Positions 6,010 to 12,985 are shown, counted from the first letter of the stretch. The stretch: 14,489 bases of DNA from JACDAF01 sp036276035 (GCA_036276035.1 DASUCM010000152.1:1-14489), one strand, 5' to 3'. A program made the numbers and translations. The notes: generated by a model not told the origin, from the sequence alone.

Positions 6010-7353
6010 GTGGCGATCCCTCGTAAGCCCATCCAGACCGTCAGGCAGTTCGCGCGCGACCACGCGCTCTTCCGCCCCGGCCCGCTCCTCCTCGCCGTCT
6101 CCGGCGGGACCGACTCGACCGCGCTCCTCCTCGTGCTCGCCGAGCTCGCGGCCGACGCAGGGCTCGTCCTCCACGTCGCCCACCTCGACCACCGCACGCG
6201 GCCGCGCGCCTCCGCGGCCGACGCGCAGTACGTCGCCGACCTCGCGGCGCGTTGTGGCGCCACGATCCGGATCGGCCGCGCGGAGGCGAAGCCCGCGAGC
6301 GAGGACGCCGCCCGCACCGCGCGCTACGCGTTCCTGCGTCGCGTCGCCGCGGAGATCGGCGCGACCGCGATCGCGACGGGGCACACGCGTGACGACCAGG
6401 CGGAGACGGTCCTCCTGCACGCTGCGCGGGGGAGCGGCCTCGCGGGCCTCGCCGCGATGCGCCCGTCGCGCGACGGCATCGTCCGCCCGCTGCTCTGCCT
6501 CGGGCGCGACGACACGACGGCGATCTGCGCGGGCGCCGGCATCGCGCCGCGCGAGGACCCGACGAACCGGTCGCTTACGTTCGCGCGCAACCGCGTCCGG
6601 CACAAGGTGATGCCCGAGCTCGCGAAGCTGAACCCGCGCGCGGCGGAGGCGCTCGCACGGCTCGCGACCTCGGCCGGCGACGCGCTCGACGCGCTGCGCG
6701 CGATGGCGGAGCGTTCGCTCGCGTCCGCGCGCGACGGCGACGCGATCGACCTCGCCCGCCTCGCCGACGATCCCACGGTCCGCGAGGAGGCGCTCGCGCT
6801 CGCCTGGGAGCGCGCGACCGGCCGCGCGCTCGCGGCACGCGCGCGGGCGGCGCTCGCGCAGGAGGCCTCGCGCACGGACGGCTCGGCATCGCTCGACCTG
6901 CCCGGCGGCCGGGCGCTCCGCGAGTACGGACGGCTCCGCATCGTTCCGTCGCCGTCCAGTCAGCGCTCGGTCGCTGACGGCGCGCGCGGGAGGGGTGAGG
7001 CCCCGCAGGACGAGATCGTGCTCGAGCCGGACCGCGCGGTGCAGTGGGGCGGCTGGACGCTGCTCCTCTCGCGCGGGCATGCCGGCGGCGGCCCCGACGG
7101 CTGGACCGCGGTGGCCGCGGCGCCTGACCCGCACACCGGCCTGCGTGTCCGCGCGCGACGTCCCGGCGACCGGATGGCGGGCGAGACGCGCGCGAAGCTG
7201 CAGGACGTCCTCACGGACGCGAAGGTGCCGGCGCGCGATCGCGACGCGCGGCCGCTCGTGGTCACTACATCGGGGGAGGTCTGGTGGGTCCCGGAAGTCA
7301 CTTCGCGCACACCCGCCGGGGAATGGCGCATCTTCGCGAAGCGTTCGGGTTAG
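6010..7353 (+). CDS. tilS: tRNA(Ile)-lysidine synthase
   Basis: A 447-residue TilS, which uses ATP and lysine to convert C34 of tRNA-Ile2 (CAU) into lysidine so that it is charged with isoleucine and reads AUA. The PP-loop ATP site S-G-G-T-D-S is at residues 31-36. Further family blocks follow: H-L-D-H-R-T-R, G-H-T-R-D-D-Q-A-E-T-V-L-L-H, and R-E-D-P-T-N-R-S with A-R-N-R-V-R-H. The C-terminal domain is present (L-R-V-R-A-R-R-P-G-D-R-M then K-L-Q-D-V-L-T-D-A-K-V-P), so the enzyme is full length. GTG 6010 is the only possible ATG/GTG/TTG start: none lies between it and the PP-loop, and upstream the frame runs through the tRNA to a TAG at 5953 without a start. The start codon follows the encoded CCA of the tRNA with no gap and there is no Shine-Dalgarno sequence. 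It lies in the same frame as ftsH and 48 nt before it. Confidence 0.94.
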   Translation: MAIPRKPIQTVRQFARDHALFRPGPLLLAVSGGTDSTALLLVLAELAADAGLVLHVAHLDHRTRPRASAADAQYVADLAARCGATIRIGRAEAKPASEDAARTARYAFLRRVAAEIGATAIATGHTRDDQAETVLLHAARGSGLAGLAAMRPSRDGIVRPLLCLGRDDTTAICAGAGIAPREDPTNRSLTFARNRVRHKVMPELAKLNPRAAEALARLATSAGDALDALRAMAERSLASARDGDAIDLARLADDPTVREEALALAWERATGRALAARARAALAQEASRTDGSASLDLPGGRALREYGRLRIVPSPSSQRSVADGARGRGEAPQDEIVLEPDRAVQWGGWTLLLSRGHAGGGPDGWTAVAAAPDPHTGLRVRARRPGDRMAGETRAKLQDVLTDAKVPARDRDARPLVVTTSGEVWWVPEVTSRTPAGEWRIFAKRSG

Positions 7354-7401
7354 CATCAAGCGGGTGAACGGGGCAACGCTCTGAATCTCGACAACCGCAT
7401 C

Positions 7402-9336
7402 GTGAAGAACGGCATCCTCACGGCCCTCCTGGTCGTGATGGGCATCGCCCTGCTCCTCGCGTACCGCTCGCAGTCCCCGGCGGCCGAGGAGATCAATGTC
7501 ACGGACGCCGTCCAGGCCGTGCAGGCCGGCAAGGTCAAGAGCATCACCATCAGTGGCAACAAGGCGACGGTCGAGCTCATCGCCGACGGCAAGAAGCAGG
7601 TCGCGACGATCAACGACCGCAACGAAGGCTTCGAGCAGACGATCCTCGAGTACAACAAGGCGAACCCGGGCCGCGTCGTCGACCTCAAGTACCAGCCGGA
7701 GAGCCAGACCCTCGGCTTCGTCGGCTCGCTCCTGCTGAGCCTCCTGCCGGTGCTGCTCATCGGTGGCTTCTTCATCTACATGATGCGTCAGGCGCAGGGC
7801 ACGAATAACCAGGCGCTCTCGTTCGGCAAGAGCCGCGCGCGCATGTTCATCGGCAACAAGCCGACGACGACCTTCGAGGACGTCGCCGGTGTCGACGAGG
7901 CGAAGCAGGAGCTCTCGGAGGTCGTCGAGTTCCTGAAGTACCCGGAGAAGTTCTCGAGCCTCGGCGCGCGGATCCCGCGCGGCGTGCTGCTCGTCGGGCC
8001 GCCCGGCACCGGAAAGACGATGCTCGCGCGCGCCGTCGCCGGCGAGGCGGGCGTCCCGTTCTTCTCGATCTCGGGCTCCGAGTTCGTCGAGATGTTCGTC
8101 GGCGTCGGCGCGTCGCGCGTGCGCGATCTCTTCGACCAGGCGAAGCGCAACGCGCCCTGCATCGTGTTCATCGACGAGATCGACGCGGTCGGCCGCCAGC
8201 GCGGCGCCGGCCTCGGCGGCTCGCACGACGAGCGCGAGCAGACCCTGAACCAGATCCTCGTCGAGATGGACGGCTTCGACACCGGGACGAACGTCATCGT
8301 CCTCGCGTCGACGAACCGTCCCGACGTCCTCGACCCGGCGCTCCTGCGTCCGGGCCGCTTCGACCGGCAGGTCGTCCTCGACCGCCCCGACATCAAGGGG
8401 CGGCGCGCCGTCCTCGACGTCCACGTCCGCGGCAAGCCGCTCGAGAAGACGGTCGACCTCCTGCGCATCGCGAAGATCTCGCCCGGCTTCTCCGGTGCGG
8501 ACCTCGCGAACGTCGTGAACGAGGCCGCGATCCTCGCGGCGCGGCGGAACAAGAAGCTCATCGGCCAGCCGGAGTTCGAGGAGGCCCTCGAGAAGGTCTC
8601 GCTCGGCCCCGAGCGCCGCTCGCGCGTGATCAGCGAGAAGGAGAAGGTCATCGTGGCCTACCACGAGGCCGGCCACGCCCTCTGCTTCAAGCTCCTCACG
8701 AACACGAACCCGGTCCACAAGATCTCGATCGTCGCCCGCGGCATGGCCATGGGCGTCACCTGGTCGCTCCCGCAGGAGGACCGCTACTTCCGGACGAAGA
8801 AGGAGTTCGAGGACGACATCGCGGCCGCCCTCGGCGGCTGGACCGCGGAGCAGCTCCACCTCGGCGGGGACGTCACGACGGGCGCCTCGAACGACATCGA
8901 GAAGGCGACGGAGATGGCCCGCCAGATGGTCACGAAGTACGGCATGAGCGAGAAGCTCGGCCCGCTCCAGTACGGCCGCTCGGACGAGCTCATCTTCCTC
9001 GGCCGCCAGATCCAGGAGGAGCGGAACTACTCGGAGGAGACCTCGAAGATCATCGACTCCGAGGTCCACGAGATCATCGATCGCGCGCGCCAGCGCGCCT
9101 ACCAGGTGCTCACGCAGAACCGCGACAAGCTCGACATCCTCGTCCAGCGCCTCCTCGAGGAGGAGACGATCTCGAGCGACGAGTTCGAGAAGCTCTTCAC
9201 CGACGGCGGTGACGGCGGTCACCCGGCGGCGACACCGGCTCCGACGACGACGCCTCCGAGCGGCGGCGTGCCGGCCGGCGACGACAAGCGCCGCGATCCC
9301 GGCAAGGGTCCCGCACCGGCTCCGACGCCCGCCTGA
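7402..9336 (+). CDS. ftsH: ATP-dependent zinc metalloprotease FtsH
   Basis: A 644-residue membrane-anchored AAA+ protease that degrades misfolded membrane proteins and short-lived regulators as a hexamer. A short N-terminal transmembrane helix (about residues 5-21) precedes an extracytoplasmic domain, then a second helix at about 110-128. The AAA domain has Walker A G-P-P-G-T-G-K-T (199-206), Walker B I-V-F-I-D-E-I-D and the second region of homology R-P-G-R-F-D-R. The zinc motif H-E-A-G-H is at 421-425, with the third ligand in G-G-D-V-T-T-G-A-S-N-D. The last 40 residues are a Pro/Thr/Gly-rich tail. GTG 7402 has no Shine-Dalgarno sequence. An upstream in-frame CTG at 7381, seven bases after a GGGG, would add L-N-L-D-N-R-I and may be the real start. 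It is probably cotranscribed with tilS; hpt, which separates the two genes in Firmicutes, is absent. Confidence 0.96.
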   Translation: MKNGILTALLVVMGIALLLAYRSQSPAAEEINVTDAVQAVQAGKVKSITISGNKATVELIADGKKQVATINDRNEGFEQTILEYNKANPGRVVDLKYQPESQTLGFVGSLLLSLLPVLLIGGFFIYMMRQAQGTNNQALSFGKSRARMFIGNKPTTTFEDVAGVDEAKQELSEVVEFLKYPEKFSSLGARIPRGVLLVGPPGTGKTMLARAVAGEAGVPFFSISGSEFVEMFVGVGASRVRDLFDQAKRNAPCIVFIDEIDAVGRQRGAGLGGSHDEREQTLNQILVEMDGFDTGTNVIVLASTNRPDVLDPALLRPGRFDRQVVLDRPDIKGRRAVLDVHVRGKPLEKTVDLLRIAKISPGFSGADLANVVNEAAILAARRNKKLIGQPEFEEALEKVSLGPERRSRVISEKEKVIVAYHEAGHALCFKLLTNTNPVHKISIVARGMAMGVTWSLPQEDRYFRTKKEFEDDIAAALGGWTAEQLHLGGDVTTGASNDIEKATEMARQMVTKYGMSEKLGPLQYGRSDELIFLGRQIQEERNYSEETSKIIDSEVHEIIDRARQRAYQVLTQNRDKLDILVQRLLEEETISSDEFEKLFTDGGDGGHPAATPAPTTTPPSGGVPAGDDKRRDPGKGPAPAPTPA

Positions 9337-9342
9337 GCGCGA

Positions 9343-9359
9343 GGCCCGGTCACCGGGCC
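9343..9359 (+). terminator. Hairpin after ftsH, possible terminator
   Basis: GGCCCGG at 9343-9349 pairs with CCGGGCC at 9353-9359 around a three-base loop, starting six bases after the ftsH stop. There is no T-run after it, so it could be a factor-assisted terminator or only a 3' protecting stem. Confidence 0.4.
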
Positions 9360-9446
9360 GACCAAGAAGGGTAGGCCCGACCCGAGCGCGGACGTCCGGC
9401 GACACGCCGCGCGTCACATCGCGCGACAGGGCCCGTTACCGCTCCG

Positions 9447-9650
9447 ATGGGTACTGGACATCCGGCACGCGGATTGCTTCAGCCAGAGCCCGTGAGCGAG
9501 CTGATCCAGACGACCAGGCAGAGCCTCGAGCTGAACGAGACGGTGCGGATGGCCGTGCTGACCATGTTCACCGTGGTCCTCGCGGTCGCGTTCCTCGCAC
9601 TGCTGGTCTCCGATCAGGTCCAGGCGGCAGCCGTCAGCGCGGGGGTCTAA
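9447..9650 (+). CDS. Hypothetical small single-pass membrane protein
   Basis: A 67-codon frame from ATG 9447; an in-frame GTG at 9492 would give 52 residues and fits better with where protein-like sequence begins (S-E-L-I-Q-T-T-R-Q-S-L-E-L-N-E-T-V-R). One hydrophobic helix follows (about residues 35-54 of the longer form, M-A-V-L-T-M-F-T-V-V-L-A-V-A-F-L-A-L-L-V), then a short Ala-rich end. No family is recognised and no Shine-Dalgarno sequence is seen for either start. The TAA at 9648-9650 lies in the loop of a small hairpin and is followed in the same frame by the ThpR-like coding sequence, so this could be a coupled leader cistron. Confidence 0.45.
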   Translation: MGTGHPARGLLQPEPVSELIQTTRQSLELNETVRMAVLTMFTVVLAVAFLALLVSDQVQAAAVSAGV

Positions 9651-9659
9651 CCTCCGCCG

Positions 9660-10355
9660 ATCCGCCTCTTCGTCGCGATCCAGCTCCCCGCAGACACCGC
9701 CGAGCGCGCGTCGACACTCCTTCCCGGGGACGTCCTTCCCGCGCTCCGGCACGTCCCGCCGCCGCTCCTCCACCTGACCCTCGCTTTCATCGGCCACGTC
9801 GCCGAGGAGCTCCTCGCCCCGACCTCCGAGGCGGTCCGCGACGCCGCGCGTGGCACCCCGGCGTTCGACGTCGTCCTCGACCGCGTGGGCCGCTTCCCCG
9901 AGCGCGGCCGTCCGAACGTCATCTGGCTCGGCGCCGGCGACGGGGCGGGGGAGCTCGGCCGGCTCGGCTCGCGCGTCCGCCAGGGCCTCCGCGAGCGCGG
10001 CGTGCCCTTCGACGACAAGCCGTTCCGCCCGCACGTGACCCTGGCGCGCGTCCCGCGCGCGATCGACGCGGACGGCGAGCGAGACCTGGCCGGCGCCCTC
10101 GCGAGGATCAGCCGGCCGTCCCTGCGTTTCCGCGCGGACGCGGTCCACGTCGTCGAGAGCAAGCTCTCACCGAGGGGGCCGCGCTACTCTTCGCTCCAGG
10201 CGGTGCCGCTCGGGGCCCGCGCGATGGGTGAGGGAAGCGATGACGATGCAGGCCGTGCAGGACGTGATGGACCGCGCGATGTCGGACCCCGCGTTCCGCA
10301 AGCTCCTCGCAAGCGCGCCCGACCAGGCTCTCGCGGCGTACGACCTGACCGCTGA
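9660..10355 (+). CDS. thpR: RNA 2',3'-cyclic phosphodiesterase / 2'-5' RNA ligase family protein, with non-canonical start
   Basis: The two catalytic H-x-T motifs of the 2H phosphoesterase (LigT/ThpR) family are present: H-L-T-L at residues 38-41 and H-V-T-L at 125-128. The usual family context is also there (RHVPPPLLHLTLAFIG and P-F-R-P-H-V-T-L). Homology begins at I-R-L-F-V-A-I-Q-L-P, where relatives have M-R-L-F-V-A, so the expected start codon is ATC at 9660. No ATG, GTG or TTG occurs in frame between the preceding TAA (9648) and the first motif; the first is GTG 9885, which would remove half the active site. The domain should end near residue 184, but the frame runs on 47 codons, overlapping the next gene by 116 nt. 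Possible explanations are ATC initiation, coupling to the upstream ORF, or a sequencing or degenerative change. Confidence 0.75.
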   Translation: MRLFVAIQLPADTAERASTLLPGDVLPALRHVPPPLLHLTLAFIGHVAEELLAPTSEAVRDAARGTPAFDVVLDRVGRFPERGRPNVIWLGAGDGAGELGRLGSRVRQGLRERGVPFDDKPFRPHVTLARVPRAIDADGERDLAGALARISRPSLRFRADAVHVVESKLSPRGPRYSSLQAVPLGARAMGEGSDDDAGRAGRDGPRDVGPRVPQAPRKRARPGSRGVRPDR

Positions 10356-10494
10356 GGAGCGCGCCGCGTTCCACACCGGGACCGTCGGCGCCGAGCGTCT
10401 CGAAGAGCGGATCTCGAAGACGGACCTGTCCGCCGCGGTCGCGGCGAAGACGTCCTCGCCCCTCATGCGGCCGCCGAGCCAGAACCGCCGCTAG
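10240..10494 (+). CDS. Small protein resembling NHLP-type RiPP precursor leader (candidate precursor peptide)
   Basis: An 84-residue soluble protein. Its first 45 residues follow the pattern of leader regions in the NHLP/Os1348-like clan of RiPP precursors: V-M-D-R-A-M-S-D-P-A-F-R-K-L-L, then D-Q-A-L-A-A-Y-D-L-T-A-E-E-R-A-A-F. The remainder contains L-E-E-R-I-S-K-T and a Ser/Thr/Pro-rich end without Cys. ATG 10240 follows an AGGGA with five-base spacing; ATG 10246 or GTG 10228 are alternatives. The gene overlaps the formal 3' end of the ThpR-like frame and ends in TAG inside a CTAG that is also the stop of the convergent M50 protein. Membership of a RiPP system is inference: members of this leader clan also occur as orphan proteins, and no modifying enzyme other than the neighbouring PqqD/M50 protein is in view. 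Confidence 0.65.
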   Translation: MTMQAVQDVMDRAMSDPAFRKLLASAPDQALAAYDLTAEERAAFHTGTVGAERLEERISKTDLSAAVAAKTSSPLMRPPSQNRR

Positions 10495-12470
10495 GCGGGC
10501 TCGGCGCGCGCCGCGAGCACCTCGCCGACGAAGGGTCCGACGAGGAGCGCGGTGAGCACGAGGGCGACCACGCTGCCGAACAGCGCGCGGAGCGCCCCGT
10601 CGACCCGGCCGGCGAGCACGCCCTCGACGAGACCTGGCACGCCGAGCAGGACGACCGCGCTCACGACGAGCACGTACGCGAGCGCGGCGACCGCGTACGT
10701 CACGAAGCCCGTCTCGGCGCGTGTCCGCGGCCGCCGCGGGCGCGAGACCAGGTCGCGGAACACGAAGCGCAGCGCCTTCCGGCGCAGCGCGTTCACGTTC
10801 GTGAGGTCTGACAGCGCGTAGTAGCCGTCGAACTCGAGGAGCGGCGAGAGGTTGAAGACGACGCTCACGAGATTCACCGCGGCGAGCCAGAGCATGAGGT
10901 CCTGCGTCAGCCCGCCGGTGAACGCGGCCGCGATGCCGAACACGCCGGCCGCCGCGTAGTTGAAGAGCGGGCCGGCGAGGCTGACGACGGCACGTCGCCG
11001 GCGGTCGATGAGCCAGGCGTCCGAGGTATCGACGTAGATGACCGGGGTGAACCACAGGATGCCGATCCCGGCGCGCCCGACGCGCCGGCCCTCCGCCTTC
11101 GTCGCGATCGCGTGCGCGACCTCGTGCCCGAGCCCGGCGAACAGGAGGCCGAAGAACGCGACGGCGATCCCCGCGAGACCGAAGTCGGTCGGCGAAGCGA
11201 GCCGGAAGAGGCGCGCGAAGAGGATCGTCCCGATGGTGCCCACCACGACCGACGCGATCGCGCCCCGTTCCGTGAAGACGGGCCGCAACAGGCGGTGCAG
11301 CGCCGACGCCGCCGCGTCCGCAGATGCGAGCTCGAGCCGTGGCGCGAGGATCGCGTCCGCGACGCGGAGCAGGCGCGCGTTCGGCTCGTCGGAGGCGATG
11401 CGCGGCGCGCTCACCAGGCCCGCGGCCTGGAAGGTCGCCACCGTCTCGAAGACGCCCTGCGGATCGAGCGCGCCGGTGCGCTGGAAGTGGAGCATCGCGA
11501 GGTCGCGCATCGAGCGCTCGCCGTCGAGGTCCTCGTAGATCGCGAGCGCCTCGCGGCTGAGCCGCAGGTACGCGCCGGACGCGTCGTCGTGCACGATCAC
11601 GGACGCCGGGTCGTCCGGCGAGGGCTCGACGCGCGGCCGCCCGACGCGCCGCGGCGCGTGACGGGAGCGCATCGCGGCCTCGAGCCGGTCGACCGTCGCC
11701 TTGTAGCGCTTCACGATCGGCCGGACGTGCTCCCCGGAGATGCGGAACGCCTCGACCGCCGTGCGCGCCCGGACCGTCGCCGTGCGCGGCTCGCCCGTCA
11801 ACGCGGAGACCTCGCCGACGATCGACCCCGCCGACGCCGAGCCGATGCGCCGCGGCGGGTCGCCGCGCTCGATCTCCACCTCTCCGGCGCGCAGGAGGTA
11901 GGCGTCGTCGCCGTGCTCGCCCTCGCGGAGCAGGACGCTGCCCGCGTCGAAGTGGACGAGCTCGAGCCTCGCGGCGAGCTCCGCGGCCGCGGCAGCCGGG
12001 AGCTCGTTGAACGGGCTGTCGCGCTGGAGGAAGGTGCGGATCGCCCGCGCCTCGGAGAAGGCGTGGAGCTCGCCCGCGAACGCCGGATCCCCGGCGACCG
12101 CCTCGCGGAGCGCGCCTGCCGGGAGGCGGAGCGCCCGTACGGGCGCGGTCGCGAGGACGCTCGCGAGACGCGGCTTGCCCTCGATCGCGGCCATCTCGCC
12201 GACGAGCGCGGGTGCGACGAGCGTCGCGAGCGTCTTGCGCTCGGGACCTGCGTGCACGCGGACCCGCCCGGCGAGCACGACGAAGGCGTCCTCCGGCGGG
12301 TCGCCCTCCCGGATGAGCGTCGCCCCGGGCGCGAACGTGACCGTGCGCGCGCTGCTGATGAGCCGCCGGCGCTCGTCCTCGCTCAGTCGCGCGAAGGGAC
12401 CGAAGTCGAGGACCGTCGGCACAGGCGGGAGGGTACCCGCTTGGTCGCTCGCCCGCCGTGCCCGCGCCAA
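10491..12470 (-). CDS. Fusion of two cyclic-nucleotide-binding domains, PqqD-like segment and M50 membrane zinc metalloprotease
   Basis: A 659-residue protein. Residues about 25-130 and 150-260 are two cNMP-binding (CRP-like beta-barrel) domains, each with a G-E-x-x-x-x-x-G-x-P-R-x-A-x-V-type phosphate cassette (GEMAAIEGKPRLASV and GEVSALTGEPRTATV). About 280-355 resembles PqqD-type peptide-binding domains (Y-L-R-L-S-R-E-A-L-A-I-Y-E-D-L-D-G and following helices). From 400 on it is polytopic, with zinc motif H-E-V-A-H at 449-453, the segment S-D-A-W-L-I-D-R-R-R-R then L-A-G-P-L-F-N, and L-S-P-L-L-E-F-D-G-Y-Y at 541-551 supplying the third ligand (Asp548). This matches the putative peptide zinc metalloprotease family often linked to peptide export or maturation. 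TTG 12470 is taken as start; GTG 12422 is an alternative. It shares its CTAG stop with the small peptide gene. Confidence 0.87.
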   Translation of the reverse strand: MARARRASDQAGTLPPVPTVLDFGPFARLSEDERRRLISSARTVTFAPGATLIREGDPPEDAFVVLAGRVRVHAGPERKTLATLVAPALVGEMAAIEGKPRLASVLATAPVRALRLPAGALREAVAGDPAFAGELHAFSEARAIRTFLQRDSPFNELPAAAAAELAARLELVHFDAGSVLLREGEHGDDAYLLRAGEVEIERGDPPRRIGSASAGSIVGEVSALTGEPRTATVRARTAVEAFRISGEHVRPIVKRYKATVDRLEAAMRSRHAPRRVGRPRVEPSPDDPASVIVHDDASGAYLRLSREALAIYEDLDGERSMRDLAMLHFQRTGALDPQGVFETVATFQAAGLVSAPRIASDEPNARLLRVADAILAPRLELASADAAASALHRLLRPVFTERGAIASVVVGTIGTILFARLFRLASPTDFGLAGIAVAFFGLLFAGLGHEVAHAIATKAEGRRVGRAGIGILWFTPVIYVDTSDAWLIDRRRRAVVSLAGPLFNYAAAGVFGIAAAFTGGLTQDLMLWLAAVNLVSVVFNLSPLLEFDGYYALSDLTNVNALRRKALRFVFRDLVSRPRRPRTRAETGFVTYAVAALAYVLVVSAVVLLGVPGLVEGVLAGRVDGALRALFGSVVALVLTALLVGPFVGEVLAARAEPA

Positions 12471-12490
12471 CAGCGCGAGAGAATGCTCCG

Positions 12491-12985
12491 GTGAGGCCCG
12501 GGCCCGCGGACGACGACCCGCGCTCGGCGAAGCTCCGGCGGATCGAGCGCGGGGTGGAGGAGCGGCTCGCGCGCATGGCCGAGGCCGGCGAGCTCTCCGG
12601 CCTTCCGGGCGAGGGCCGGCCCTTCCCGGCTCGGGGGCCCGATGCGGCCGGCGACCGCTGGGGGGCCTACCGGATCATGGCGAACAACAAGGTCCTGCCC
12701 ACGTGGGCGCAGCTGCGCCGCGAGATCGAGGCAGAGCGGGAGCGCCTGCAGCGCGCGGGCAGGGCACACCGGGAGTGGTCGCGACGGCGCCGGGAGCAGC
12801 TCGCCGCGCTGCCGGCGGAGCGGATCCTCGAGAGCGCCCGCGCGACGCGGGATCGGGATGCCCGCGTGCGGACGGACCTCGAGGCCGCCGTCCGCGCCCT
12901 CAACGTGAAGGTCGAGAAGTTCAACTCGCTGGTGCCCGTCGAGTCGCTGCAGCTCGCCCCGTTCCGCGTAGACACGTTCATCTGA
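12491..12985 (+). CDS. DUF1992 (DnaJC28-like conserved domain) protein
   Basis: A 164-residue protein of the DUF1992 family, conserved in bacteria and in the eukaryotic DnaJ homologue subfamily C member 28; its biochemical role is unknown. The hallmark block is at residues 18-70: I-E-R-G-V-E-E-R-L, then G-E-L-S-G-L-P-G-E-G-R-P-F, then W-G-A-Y-R-I-M-A-N-N, followed by P-T-W-A-Q-L-R-R-E-I. The middle (80-120) is a charged helix rich in Arg and Glu, likely coiled coil, and the end is V-E-K-F-N-S-L-V-P-V. GTG 12491 is chosen because an earlier GTG (12458) would overlap the divergent M50 gene and add only non-conserved residues. No Shine-Dalgarno sequence is visible. It ends 14 bases from the stop of the convergent HExxH gene. 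Confidence 0.85.
   Translation: MRPGPADDDPRSAKLRRIERGVEERLARMAEAGELSGLPGEGRPFPARGPDAAGDRWGAYRIMANNKVLPTWAQLRREIEAERERLQRAGRAHREWSRRRREQLAALPAERILESARATRDRDARVRTDLEAAVRALNVKVEKFNSLVPVESLQLAPFRVDTFI

Noticed and set aside
5944..9417. Very long open frame (1157 codons) on the minus strand across tilS and ftsH
   Set aside because: It is a shadow of two clear plus-strand genes in GC-rich DNA; its product is low-complexity Arg/Asp/Leu-rich with no domain, and its end reads through an antisense tRNA.
9885..10355. ThpR-like gene starting at GTG 9885
   Set aside because: This start would remove the first catalytic H-x-T motif and the conserved N-terminal strand, both of which are intact in the same frame upstream.
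10108..12576. 822-codon minus-strand frame over the M50 gene
   Set aside because: Arg/Ala/Gly-rich shadow in another frame of the well-supported cNMP-PqqD-M50 gene.
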